Virus record (IMG/VR): IMGVR_UViG_3300032046_000120
Coordinates: 1 to 33,772 of that record
DNA from: a virus
Length of the DNA stretch: 33,772 bases
Strand: one strand, 5' to 3'
A program made the position numbers and the translations under genes. Under the pieces are notes generated by a model that made no database searches, was not told where the DNA came from, and worked only from the letters and a program-made list of their open reading frames with translations. Shown in pieces: positions 26,155-33,413 of this stretch (its first letter is position 1; each line of letters starts with the position of its first letter).

Positions 26155-27002
26155 ACAAGTAACCTTAATTGATCTTTTAGTTGTTCTTGTCTTAGAATCA
26201 GATAATCATTAGCTACTTTCAATTTTGCAGTTTGAATATCTGCAGTCGTCTCTGTAAAAATAGACGTCGGATATTTTGCCCAGTCTTCTTTAGGTATCTT
26301 AATGATTTCACGATATCTATTCTGTACGGCTGCTATAATAGCCTCCCCGTTTTCTATTTTAGAATCTTTAAGAACTTGGATAAGAGGTTCTTGACAAAAT
26401 GATATAGGTTTAGGAGCATAAAATACTCCCTCATCTACCATACAAGCAGCTACCCAGTGCTGTACTTCAGGAGAGAACTCCTCTCCTGAACGCACCATAT
26501 CGGATATCTCAACTGCATTAAATAACTGAGCTATTGAAGGTTTTTGCAGCGCTACAAAATCTGGAATATTGTTATTTAATGCCTGAGTAATCCAACAAAA
26601 AACCTCCCATTTTGTCCAAAACCATTCATTGATATGCAAGGTTCTAAGTGCCTGAATCTTAGCACATGTATGATCACTGATAGACGGAACTCTAAAATCA
26701 CCCTTTATTTCGTGCCAAAGAGTTTGAGGTTCCCAAAGTATCCAATCTAAATCGTATTTAGCCAGTAAAGCAATATCAAATACAATAGGATGAGTATCAT
26801 GATGGACATATAAGTTTTTCTTGGTTATAGGAGCCAGAACACTTAAAGACCCACCAGGTAATTTAGGATCCGGAGGGGCTTTAGTTTCTTTATGGTCAGC
26901 ATTAGAAGTAGCATCTTCTATTGCAGAAGGTGCAATAGAAGAATCTACAGTTTGTCCAATCTTTTCCAGAATGGACAATAATGTTTCTTCATGATTAAAC
27001 AC
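26151..27002 (-). CDS. Hypothetical virion-block protein with GTG start
   Basis: 283 residues. The reading frame opens at a GTG (complement CAC at 27000-27002), giving MFNHEETLLSILEKIGQTVD, an amphipathic N-terminal helix ending in K-x-G. Downstream it is Trp-rich (LDWILWEPQTLWHE; WFWTKWEVFCWITQAL) and helical. No family recognised. A 13-bp palindrome CACGTATTACGTG (27002-27014) covers the stop of the upstream gene and this start. The GTG and absence of a clear Shine-Dalgarno suggest translational coupling to 27008-27967. Confidence 0.7.
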   Translation of the reverse strand: MFNHEETLLSILEKIGQTVDSSIAPSAIEDATSNADHKETKAPPDPKLPGGSLSVLAPITKKNLYVHHDTHPIVFDIALLAKYDLDWILWEPQTLWHEIKGDFRVPSISDHTCAKIQALRTLHINEWFWTKWEVFCWITQALNNNIPDFVALQKPSIAQLFNAVEISDMVRSGEEFSPEVQHWVAACMVDEGVFYAPKPISFCQEPLIQVLKDSKIENGEAIIAAVQNRYREIIKIPKEDWAKYPTSIFTETTADIQTAKLKVANDYLILRQEQLKDQLRLLV

Positions 27003-27007
27003 ACGTA

Positions 27008-27967
27008 TTACGTGAGCAATACAGCGCTAAGAGATTCTGAATAAATACCATTTGAAGATACCGTAATATTAACTGTGTCTAAAGTTGCTCTACTAGTAAG
27101 TGCAGGTACTGTTACAATAATAGAGGTATCTGTCCATTGACTTGCAGCTTGTTTAGGAAGTGCTTCTATTCCAGAAACCCATACTTTATTACCTGCGTAT
27201 AGTCCAGCTCCCCCAACAAGATTTGCTTGTGAAGCTACTAAAACAGTACCTGAACCAGCTCCACCTGCTACCGCAAAAATAACACCAATACAGGAAAGCG
27301 CACCATTAATTTGTGCAGTAACTTCAGTAGCAGTGTTTCCAGCAGTTGCTAAAGTAACTGTTAATAGATTAGACCCGCCAATTTCCCATGTTCCTGTAAA
27401 AGCTTCTGTAACACCCGCAGCATTCGTAAATTTTACAGTAGTTGCGCTACCACCAGCTACAATTGGAAAAGTGCCATTATTTGCTGGAGTTGTAGCTCCA
27501 GCAATAACAATACTGGTGCCAATATCGTTAGTACTATAAAGAGTACTTGTAGTTGTAAGAGTCACAGTGGAACCTGAAATTGAAAGACTGGACCCTACAC
27601 CACTACGAGAAAGAACTGCAGCTAGAGTAGCACCTTGAACAATTTTACAGCTTAAACCACTATCCCCAGGTTTTTGACATGTAACTGCTACCGCGGCTGC
27701 ACCTGTTCCAAAAGTCTTAGTATCAAACGTTTGGCTCTGTAACAAATTTCTACCCATTAATGTAATATCCCCACCTGCAGCTTTTACTACTCCACTACTT
27801 ACATCTAACCAATCTAAATGAGGAAAGCTTGCTCTAGCTTCATTATTTTGAAACCCCTCCTCAACATCCCTCCTGAGATCGGCTACTTCTTTATTTGTAC
27901 CATGTGCATAAGAAAAATGAGCGCGAAATGCCCTTTCTGAACCAAAAGATTTACTCTGTTTTGCCAT
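27008..27967 (-). CDS. Beta-rich (Ig-like) virion surface or decoration protein
   Basis: 319 residues. After a charged helical N-terminus (residues 1-45) the chain is strongly beta, with repeated Thr/Ser/Gly/Val strands (GSTVTLTTTSTLYSTND; TTVKFTNAAGVTEAFTGTWE; LATAGNTATEVTAQINGAL). The last ~60 residues look like an Ig/IPT-type fold (WTDTSIIVTVPALTSRATLD; VNITVSSNGIYSESL). This is typical of head decoration or tail surface proteins. AGGAGAA precedes the ATG. Codon use is richer in GCA/ACA Thr-Ala-Gly codons than neighbours, as expected for this composition. No enzymatic motif. Confidence 0.75.
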   Translation of the reverse strand: MAKQSKSFGSERAFRAHFSYAHGTNKEVADLRRDVEEGFQNNEARASFPHLDWLDVSSGVVKAAGGDITLMGRNLLQSQTFDTKTFGTGAAAVAVTCQKPGDSGLSCKIVQGATLAAVLSRSGVGSSLSISGSTVTLTTTSTLYSTNDIGTSIVIAGATTPANNGTFPIVAGGSATTVKFTNAAGVTEAFTGTWEIGGSNLLTVTLATAGNTATEVTAQINGALSCIGVIFAVAGGAGSGTVLVASQANLVGGAGLYAGNKVWVSGIEALPKQAASQWTDTSIIVTVPALTSRATLDTVNITVSSNGIYSESLSAVLLT

Positions 27968-27985
27968 TTTACTACGTTCTCCTAA

Positions 27986-29245
27986 TTAAGGTTGAGGATC
28001 ATTAGCCATATGCATAATAATGCGTTTTGAGTCTAATGGAAGAGATTCAAAAGTTTCTCTAGGTTTCTTCATAAATTCATCTGTTAATTCACAACCAAAT
28101 TTGCTTTTTAATTTGTTATAGCCCTTATGTGAAAGACATTTAAGCATGTCTTCATCAACTCGGTCTCCACAATATTCAAATGTCCAGTCTGTTCCAGCTT
28201 CCTTAATAACCCCATAAGTTGAATACCATGGATCACAAACTGCACTATCCCAATGATAGTGCAGACCTGTCACTTCGTCTATTTGTTGTAAAGCCTCGCA
28301 AAATATTTCCGGAGAGATTTCAGCCCTTTTCTCCATTAAACTTTTAAGTAAATCTCGTTCTGGGGAATCTTCTGTCCAGAATTGCATTCTTGTACATACT
28401 GCAGCTTCCAATTCATCATTAGAAGCATATGTATTACTCGCATATTTATGTATTTTAGGGTTTAAGTCAACTATTAATTCCTCAGCTCTAGAAACTAAAT
28501 TAGTACAATAAGTTTTTCTATCTTCAGGATGAAGTGTGTCCCCATTTTCAAAAAACCATTGAGAAGCTAATTTTACTTCATCATAAGAATCCACTGGAAA
28601 CTGCTGCCCTAAACAAAACCTTTTAGACGCTAACTTTTCAACTCGTAAAGGTGCCGTTTTTCCAGTAATATCCACATAAGATTGAAAAACTTCAGCTATT
28701 TTTTCTCCACTTTCAAGTTTATTACTCTGATTCGGCATAATTTCAGTAGCAGAAAGATCACTGAGTTTTGGAATCATAGCACGATGTCTATTTACACCCT
28801 TTTCTATTTGATCTTTCATATACGTTCCATGCATTCCCGCATTTAAAATTTTCGTAGGGTTTTTTATAGCTGATACAGCTAAACTTTCTAATGATGCTAG
28901 TTTTTTTAATTGAGAAGGGGGGGCTATATCATACCAATGACATGCACAAATTAGATTTGCTGCTGCAGTTTTTTGTGCTTCCTCAGGTAGCTTATGATTA
29001 GTTTCTAAAAAATAAATAACATTAATAGCAGTATTGCCTTTATCCGTACAGGCAAATTTACGAATTTCTTTTCCTTGGTCTACTGCAACTAATGCAAATA
29101 CATCATTAGGTAACTGATCTCGCTTATCTTCATTAAGAAATTGTGCCTCTTTAATAAAGAGAGGTACAGATTCAAAAGGTAATTTTTGCTTTAAAATACT
29201 TCCATTAGGATCATCATAAAAATCTATAATAGTGCCAGTATGCAT
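27986..29245 (-). CDS. Virion structural protein, first gene of the portal operon
   Basis: 419 residues, helical, family unrecognised. K-x-A motifs are frequent: FIKEAQFL, AQKTAAANL, LKKLASLE, VEKLASK, IKEAGTDW. A Cys/Trp segment NLICACHWYDIAPPSQ lies near residue 95. It is promoter-proximal in the minus-strand block 29245 to 22401 and ends 18 bases before the beta-rich gene. GGAGAGG is an excellent ribosome-binding site. Its size, abundance of helices and place with the portal suggest an internal head or head-associated protein. I found no HK97 capsid signature, so I do not call it the major capsid protein. Confidence 0.8.
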   Translation of the reverse strand: MHTGTIIDFYDDPNGSILKQKLPFESVPLFIKEAQFLNEDKRDQLPNDVFALVAVDQGKEIRKFACTDKGNTAINVIYFLETNHKLPEEAQKTAAANLICACHWYDIAPPSQLKKLASLESLAVSAIKNPTKILNAGMHGTYMKDQIEKGVNRHRAMIPKLSDLSATEIMPNQSNKLESGEKIAEVFQSYVDITGKTAPLRVEKLASKRFCLGQQFPVDSYDEVKLASQWFFENGDTLHPEDRKTYCTNLVSRAEELIVDLNPKIHKYASNTYASNDELEAAVCTRMQFWTEDSPERDLLKSLMEKRAEISPEIFCEALQQIDEVTGLHYHWDSAVCDPWYSTYGVIKEAGTDWTFEYCGDRVDEDMLKCLSHKGYNKLKSKFGCELTDEFMKKPRETFESLPLDSKRIIMHMANDPQP

Positions 29246-29268
29246 AGACTATACCTCTCCTGTGATAT

Positions 29269-29281
29269 TAGTATGATACTA
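29269..29281 (-). promoter_or_regulatory. 13-bp palindrome upstream of the minus-strand portal operon
   Basis: TAGTATGATACTA is a perfect dyad around a single central base. It lies 24 bases before the minus-strand ATG at 29245, in the divergent control region. It may be an operator or promoter part. It shares the GTAT...ATAC core with the larger dyad at 29332-29348. Confidence 0.4.
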
Positions 29282-29318
29282 CGACCCCAACGTATATAAG
29301 GTCAAGATGGGCAAAAAA

Positions 29319-29349
29319 TTGACAATTATAGGTATAAGGACCTTATACA
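29319..29349 (+). promoter_or_regulatory. Promoter with an overlapping 17-bp operator-like palindrome
   Basis: A consensus -35 TTGACA (29319-29324) is followed after 18 bases by TTATAC (29343-29348), or 19 bases before TATACA. A perfect odd palindrome, GTATAAGG-A-CCTTATAC (29332-29348), covers the -10. A half-site TATAAGGTC lies upstream at 29295-29303. This is the classic layout of a repressor-controlled promoter. The AAAGGAGG site and ATG at 29389 follow at once. Confidence 0.6.
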
Positions 29350-29388
29350 AACCCCTAAAAACTAGCCACTAACAAAAGGAGGTAACTC

Positions 29389-29754
29389 ATGGGTTACGAA
29401 GATAACTTAAAAGAGGATTCCCCAGATAGACCTCTATGCTGGGGAAGTTCTAAAAATTATGATTTAAATGATACAGAATGTGATGATTGTAGAGAGAAGT
29501 ATTCTTGTAAAAGAGAAATTGACCGCGCTTTAAAAACTACAAATCATCAACCATCGTATAGAATACCTGTTACAAATTACCAAACAAGCCAACGACAAAA
29601 ATTTGAAAGTCCACCACTATCTGAAAATAGAGAATCCGGAATAATTAGAAAAGGGGAATCAGTAATAATTAGATTTATTAAAGACGCTATTACTGGAGCG
29701 CTTAGAGGAATGTTTTATGAAATGTACTCTTTTTTCTCCAATTTTAGATTATAA
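29389..29754 (+). CDS. Cys-cluster small protein, first gene of the replication operon
   Basis: 121 residues. C17, C31, C34 and C40 form a C-x13-C-x2-C-x5-C cluster (PLCWGSS; ECDDCREKYSC), probably a metal or iron-sulphur site. A low-complexity linker follows. The C-terminal 30 residues are an amphipathic/hydrophobic helix (IIRFIKDAITGALRGMFYEM) that could contact membrane or protein. AAAGGAGG precedes the ATG and the promoter above drives it. Function unknown. Confidence 0.75.
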   Translation: MGYEDNLKEDSPDRPLCWGSSKNYDLNDTECDDCREKYSCKREIDRALKTTNHQPSYRIPVTNYQTSQRQKFESPPLSENRESGIIRKGESVIIRFIKDAITGALRGMFYEMYSFFSNFRL

Positions 29755-29775
29755 ATTACGTGTATAATTTATAAT
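29748..29775 (+). terminator. Perfect 11-bp AT-rich stem-loop over a stop codon
   Basis: ATTATAAATTA (29748-29758) pairs with TAATTTATAAT (29765-29775), with a 6-base loop. The TAA stop of the 29389-29754 gene (29752-29754) lies in the 5' arm. No T-run follows. This is the same arrangement as at 21854-21882, which suggests a shared role such as partial termination or mRNA stability. Confidence 0.4.
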
Positions 29776-29811
29776 CAACACTCTAATAACTTTAAAGCTA
29801 TCGAGAGTAAA

Positions 29812-31245
29812 ATGTGTATTATAAACCCAGATCCTGAAGTAGGATATTATAGTAAGAATCTTATACTGCCCAAAAAATACATTAATTCTCAATCAATTAA
29901 AGCTGGGTTAGAATTTCCAGTAATAGGTAATGAGGGATTAGAGTATTTACAACTCTGGGAAGAAACAAAATATCATCTCATTATTCCTAGAGATTTTATT
30001 TCTAAAGCTACAGTCATTACATTTCCCTTTCCAATTTTATCTATGTTACCTTCCTCTTTATTAATAGTGCCATTTATTAGCCGTATCATTTTAGACTTAC
30101 AAAAACCCTCTGATTATAGACAAAGGGATGCCGCAAAATCTATGATTAATTCTAAAGGTGGGATTCTAAATTTAAGATGCGGAGGAGGTAAAACTGTAAT
30201 AGCTTTATATCTTATGTATATTCGTAAAGTGCCTGCTCTAGTTATTGTTAATAATACTACCTTAATTAACCAATGGCGCGAAAGAATAGACCAGTTTCTT
30301 GATGTACCTGGAGGTATAGGAATTATTCAAGGACCTGTAAACAAGTGGGACTGGGAAGGGAGGGGGATATGTATAGCAATGGTACATACTTTAAGTAGAC
30401 GACACAAAGAACTTCCTACAGGAATAGACGAATATTTCGGATTAGAAATTTATGATGAATGTCATCATTTTTCAGCGAAGCATTTTTTACCTACAGCGTC
30501 TTTATTTTATGGAGAACGACATGGACTAACAGCTACTACAAAAAGAGAAGACGGATTAGAAGCTATGTATTTGTATCATCTCGGTCCCATTTATCATAGA
30601 GATTTAATGCAGGATTTAAAACCAGAAATTTATTTTCAACAATGCCCTATTCAAATAAATCTTACGAATTCTAGTATAAAAAGAGCTGTTACAGATAAAT
30701 CTGGAAGGCCTAGCATTCCTAAATTAAGAAACTATATTAGTTGTTTACCTGAGTGCTTAAATTTTATTGCTGAAAAATTAAAAAACCCCATAAATAAGAA
30801 TAGAAAAATTTTAGTATTAAGTCATAGTGTTAATCAATTACAAATGTTAAATAAAATGTTTAGTAATTCTGGATTATGTATTGGTAAAAAAAGTCCAGAA
30901 GATAGGTTAAATGCATTAAAGACAAAACAAATAACTTTCGGAACTTTACAATTAGTTAAAGAGGCTTTAGATGAAGACTCTTTAGATACGCTATTCTTTT
31001 TAACCCCATTTGGTAGTCAAGATATTGAAGAGGGCGGATTTAATACATTACAGCAGGGAATGGGGAGAGCTCAAAGATTTCGAGAAGGTAAAAAAACACC
31101 AATAGTTGTATTTATAGACTATATTTTTATTCCAAAATTACATAGAATGATTACCACTTTAAAAAGACAACTAATAAATTGGCCTATAGATCAAGGTGGT
31201 CCTCTAAGTTATACAACAATTCAACCTTACAAAGAGAGGTTATAG
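29812..31245 (+). CDS. SF2 DNA helicase, UvsW-like
   Basis: 477 residues with the SF2 motif set in order: Q-region YRQRDAAKSM (~102-111), Walker A CGGGKT (123-128), LVIVNNTTLINQWRERI (motif Ia), DECH (215-218), TATTKRED (240-247, motif III), and motif VI QGMGRAQRF (415-423). It matches compact UvsW/type III-restriction-type phage helicases, which unwind branched DNA and process replication forks, and may also remove RNA from R-loops. Its start has only a weak GAGAG upstream. It is 57 bases after the Cys-cluster gene and 3 bases before the next gene, in one operon. Confidence 0.88.
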   Translation: MCIINPDPEVGYYSKNLILPKKYINSQSIKAGLEFPVIGNEGLEYLQLWEETKYHLIIPRDFISKATVITFPFPILSMLPSSLLIVPFISRIILDLQKPSDYRQRDAAKSMINSKGGILNLRCGGGKTVIALYLMYIRKVPALVIVNNTTLINQWRERIDQFLDVPGGIGIIQGPVNKWDWEGRGICIAMVHTLSRRHKELPTGIDEYFGLEIYDECHHFSAKHFLPTASLFYGERHGLTATTKREDGLEAMYLYHLGPIYHRDLMQDLKPEIYFQQCPIQINLTNSSIKRAVTDKSGRPSIPKLRNYISCLPECLNFIAEKLKNPINKNRKILVLSHSVNQLQMLNKMFSNSGLCIGKKSPEDRLNALKTKQITFGTLQLVKEALDEDSLDTLFFLTPFGSQDIEEGGFNTLQQGMGRAQRFREGKKTPIVVFIDYIFIPKLHRMITTLKRQLINWPIDQGGPLSYTTIQPYKERL

Positions 31246-31248
31246 TAA

Positions 31249-31719
31249 ATGGAAACATCCTTTTTAATACGGCCTGCTACAAAAGGAAGTATAGCAATTT
31301 GTTACTTAACTTCAGAAGCTCTAGATTTAATTAGTGAGTATCACAAAATTATTACAGATATAGGACAATTAAAAGAGTTACAACTAACACTTACAGCCCC
31401 TTGGACAATATCCCCTATCTCATTAAAAATCGATAGCCCTTCATGGAATGAAATAGATACTCTTATGCGTATTGTAGATAACCCAGGCGTACTAAAAGAA
31501 TCTATAGTAAAAGAAATAGAAGAACTTTCCGATTTAAACCGTAGATCTATTATTCATATATCTTGTATTGATTCAACAGTCTGGTGGGAGTTTCCTACAC
31601 TTAATACGCGTACTTATCCAATAGGTATAATAGCCATTTTTAAACATAGAGCTATTTGCACTAATATACGTGTACCCGATTTTTTTAAAGATAACAACGA
31701 AATACAAAGTTTTCTATAA
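31249..31719 (+). CDS. Hypothetical protein, replication operon
   Basis: 156 residues, mixed alpha/beta, unrecognised. It has a beta-rich first half (LTLTAPWTISPISLKIDS) and an aromatic strand VWWEFPTLNTRTYPIGIIAI near residue 118. It starts 3 bases after the helicase stop, with AGAGAGG upstream inside the helicase end, so it is co-translated. The tight coupling suggests an accessory role to the helicase or repair gene, nothing more. Confidence 0.75.
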   Translation: METSFLIRPATKGSIAICYLTSEALDLISEYHKIITDIGQLKELQLTLTAPWTISPISLKIDSPSWNEIDTLMRIVDNPGVLKESIVKEIEELSDLNRRSIIHISCIDSTVWWEFPTLNTRTYPIGIIAIFKHRAICTNIRVPDFFKDNNEIQSFL

Positions 31720-31736
31720 TTTAGTAGTGTACAAAA

Positions 31737-32528
31737 ATGTTAACTAAGCTAGAAGAACTGGAATTAGAGTATAGTAATTGTACTTTATGTACTCTATGTA
31801 ACCAATGTCAAACGTGTATTTTATTAAAAGAACGTCCACGACATGTTGTTTTTGGTGAAGGTAATCCCCATGCAGATATTATGATAATTGGTGAAGCGCC
31901 AGGTAGACTAGAAAGTGAAACGGGTAAACCATATCAAGGAGCAGCTGGCGTTCTTATAAACACATTCATAGATAATGTATTCCTAGATAGATATAAAGAC
32001 ATATATATAACAAACACTGTATGTTGTAGACCAACTATGGAAGTAATCAATGATAGGACAAAAGAAAAATGTATTGGTAACCGACCCCCTACTAAAAAAG
32101 AATTACTAGCTTGTAGACCCAGATTATTAGAAACTATTTATTTAGTTGACCCCCTATTAATAATAACAATAGGTAAGATACCCTTAACAACTCTTTGTGG
32201 TAAAAAATCAATATCTATGCCGGCTATTCGTGGACAAATGCAAACGCTACTTTTACCAGGAAGACATATCAAAATTCGGTACAGCGTTTTTCCAATGTAT
32301 AGCGCACCTTTTTTACTTAAGACTCAAGATAATCGTCCAGAAGGGCCATGGGGTAGAACCCAATTTGATTGGGTTAAGGTATGTCATATAATAGACTACT
32401 TACGTAATGTTTATTATGGAATTCCACAACCTAACAGAGAGGATATGGCAAATGACCGTAGAATCGAAATTGACAATGGCGAAAAAAGCAGCAGAAAAGT
32501 ATCAAAAAAGCGAAGAAGAACTGAGTAA
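31737..32528 (+). CDS. Fe-S uracil-DNA glycosylase-like protein with altered active-site His motif
   Basis: 263 residues. The N-terminus is Cys-rich (C15, C18, C21, C24, C27), then VVFGEGNP, GEAPG (52-56), TGKPYQGAAGVLIN, YITNTVCCRP (C96-C97) and LACRPRL (C126). This is the family 4 UDG framework with an iron-sulphur cluster, close in layout to thermophile UDGs. The motif that normally reads FHPAYLL is YSAPFLL here (188-194), so the His is gone and uracil excision is doubtful. It may be a non-glycosylase DNA-binding relative. A basic tail (RKVSKKRRRTE) ends it, overlapping the next gene by about 77 bases. Confidence 0.82.
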   Translation: MLTKLEELELEYSNCTLCTLCNQCQTCILLKERPRHVVFGEGNPHADIMIIGEAPGRLESETGKPYQGAAGVLINTFIDNVFLDRYKDIYITNTVCCRPTMEVINDRTKEKCIGNRPPTKKELLACRPRLLETIYLVDPLLIITIGKIPLTTLCGKKSISMPAIRGQMQTLLLPGRHIKIRYSVFPMYSAPFLLKTQDNRPEGPWGRTQFDWVKVCHIIDYLRNVYYGIPQPNREDMANDRRIEIDNGEKSSRKVSKKRRRTE

Positions 32529-32922
32529 ATTTATAGAAGATCCTGAACTTCATGGAATAATAGAACAGTTCCATAAACTAGTAACTGAACGAAATCAAAC
32601 TCTTGAAACGGCCGTAAAATTAATAAAATACGCACTATCTGCTGGAGATGAGAAAAGTCTAGAATTACAAGGTTTAGGAGCACAAAAGAAAACAAAAACC
32701 TGGTATGATGTAGAATTTCTTGTAAATAATCTTACAGCAGAACAAGCAATGCTTTTTTTAACAGAAGTAATAGTCTACAACATAGATGTGCCTAAATTAG
32801 AACAATTAGTACGACAGGGCGAGGTCGATCAAAATATTGTTAGTAAAGCTTATCATCAAGAATTTAGTACTGCCATTATGCCTGGAATGCCAAAACCCTA
32901 CAGTCTACCTCCGCTATCTTAA
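32452..32922 (+). CDS. Hypothetical helical protein
   Basis: 156 residues from ATG 32452 (MTVESKLTMAKKAAEKYQKS), with AGAGAGG upstream. The longer frame opens at 32407 but lacks a site and would overlap the preceding gene by 122 bases. It is helical and charged, with a QKKTKTWYDVEFLVNNLTAE segment and a Pro-rich end (MPGMPKPYSLPPLS). Unrecognised. The start overlaps the glycosylase gene by 77 bases in another frame. It is in the replication operon. Confidence 0.65.
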   Translation: MTVESKLTMAKKAAEKYQKSEEELSKFIEDPELHGIIEQFHKLVTERNQTLETAVKLIKYALSAGDEKSLELQGLGAQKKTKTWYDVEFLVNNLTAEQAMLFLTEVIVYNIDVPKLEQLVRQGEVDQNIVSKAYHQEFSTAIMPGMPKPYSLPPLS

Positions 32923-32943
32923 TGAATACAATTACATATACAG

Positions 32944-32968
32944 GTGCGGCTCGTATTTGGAGCCGCAC
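32944..32968 (+). terminator. GC-rich 9-bp stem-loop between genes
   Basis: GTGCGGCTC (32944-32952) pairs with GAGCCGCAC (32960-32968), with a 7-base loop. It is strikingly GC-rich in an AT-rich genome. No T-run follows, so an RNA-processing, pausing or protein-binding element is as likely as a terminator. It argues against the early start (32922) of the next gene. Confidence 0.5.
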
Positions 32969-32996
32969 TGATAACATTGAAAAGAGAAAAATAGAT

Positions 32997-33413
32997 ATGA
33001 ACGGAACAAAAAATACAGACCTCCCCTTAGGAGACGGAAATGCCTCAGTATCTTCAACTAGAGGTTTTAAACAGTGGTTTAGTACTAGAGAAGAGGGGTT
33101 AACAATTGAATCAACAGTATCTGTAACAATGCATTGTAATCAAGATTCCGAATCTATCCAAACCGCATCAGAAACTAGTTCAAATATGGCAGAACATTTA
33201 GCAGCCATAGGAATGCAAGAGATGGGCGTACATTTAAATAGCTTTAAAGATCATCAAGATCCAAGATACGAATTAATAAAAAAACAAAATCAAGTCCCAG
33301 TAACAAAAGATTTATATATACACAAGTCTGAACAATTAACAGGGCTAAACCAAACTCCTACAGCACCAGAACCCATACGTAAAAGTGAAAAAATAAGGAG
33401 ATATCCTAAATGA
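32997..33413 (+). CDS. Hypothetical protein, replication operon
   Basis: 138 residues from ATG 32997 (MNGTKNTDLPLGDGNASVSS), then FKQWFSTREEGLTIES and a helical segment rich in Ser/Glu (SESIQTASETSSNMAEHLAA). An alternative start at 32922 (TAATG overlap with the previous stop) adds 25 residues, but no ribosome-binding site precedes it and a GC-rich stem-loop lies in that stretch. The upstream site of 32997 is only weak (AAGAG). Function unrecognised. It ends by overlapping the next ATG (ATGA). Confidence 0.6.
   Translation: MNGTKNTDLPLGDGNASVSSTRGFKQWFSTREEGLTIESTVSVTMHCNQDSESIQTASETSSNMAEHLAAIGMQEMGVHLNSFKDHQDPRYELIKKQNQVPVTKDLYIHKSEQLTGLNQTPTAPEPIRKSEKIRRYPK

Noticed and set aside
27986-29245. 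Major capsid protein
   Set aside because: Position and length fit, but no HK97-type motif is visible and the chain is too Cys/Trp-rich for me to make that call.
32407-32451. Upstream start for the 32452-32922 gene
   Set aside because: No Shine-Dalgarno, and it would overlap the glycosylase-like gene by 122 bases; the ATG at 32452 has AGAGAGG.
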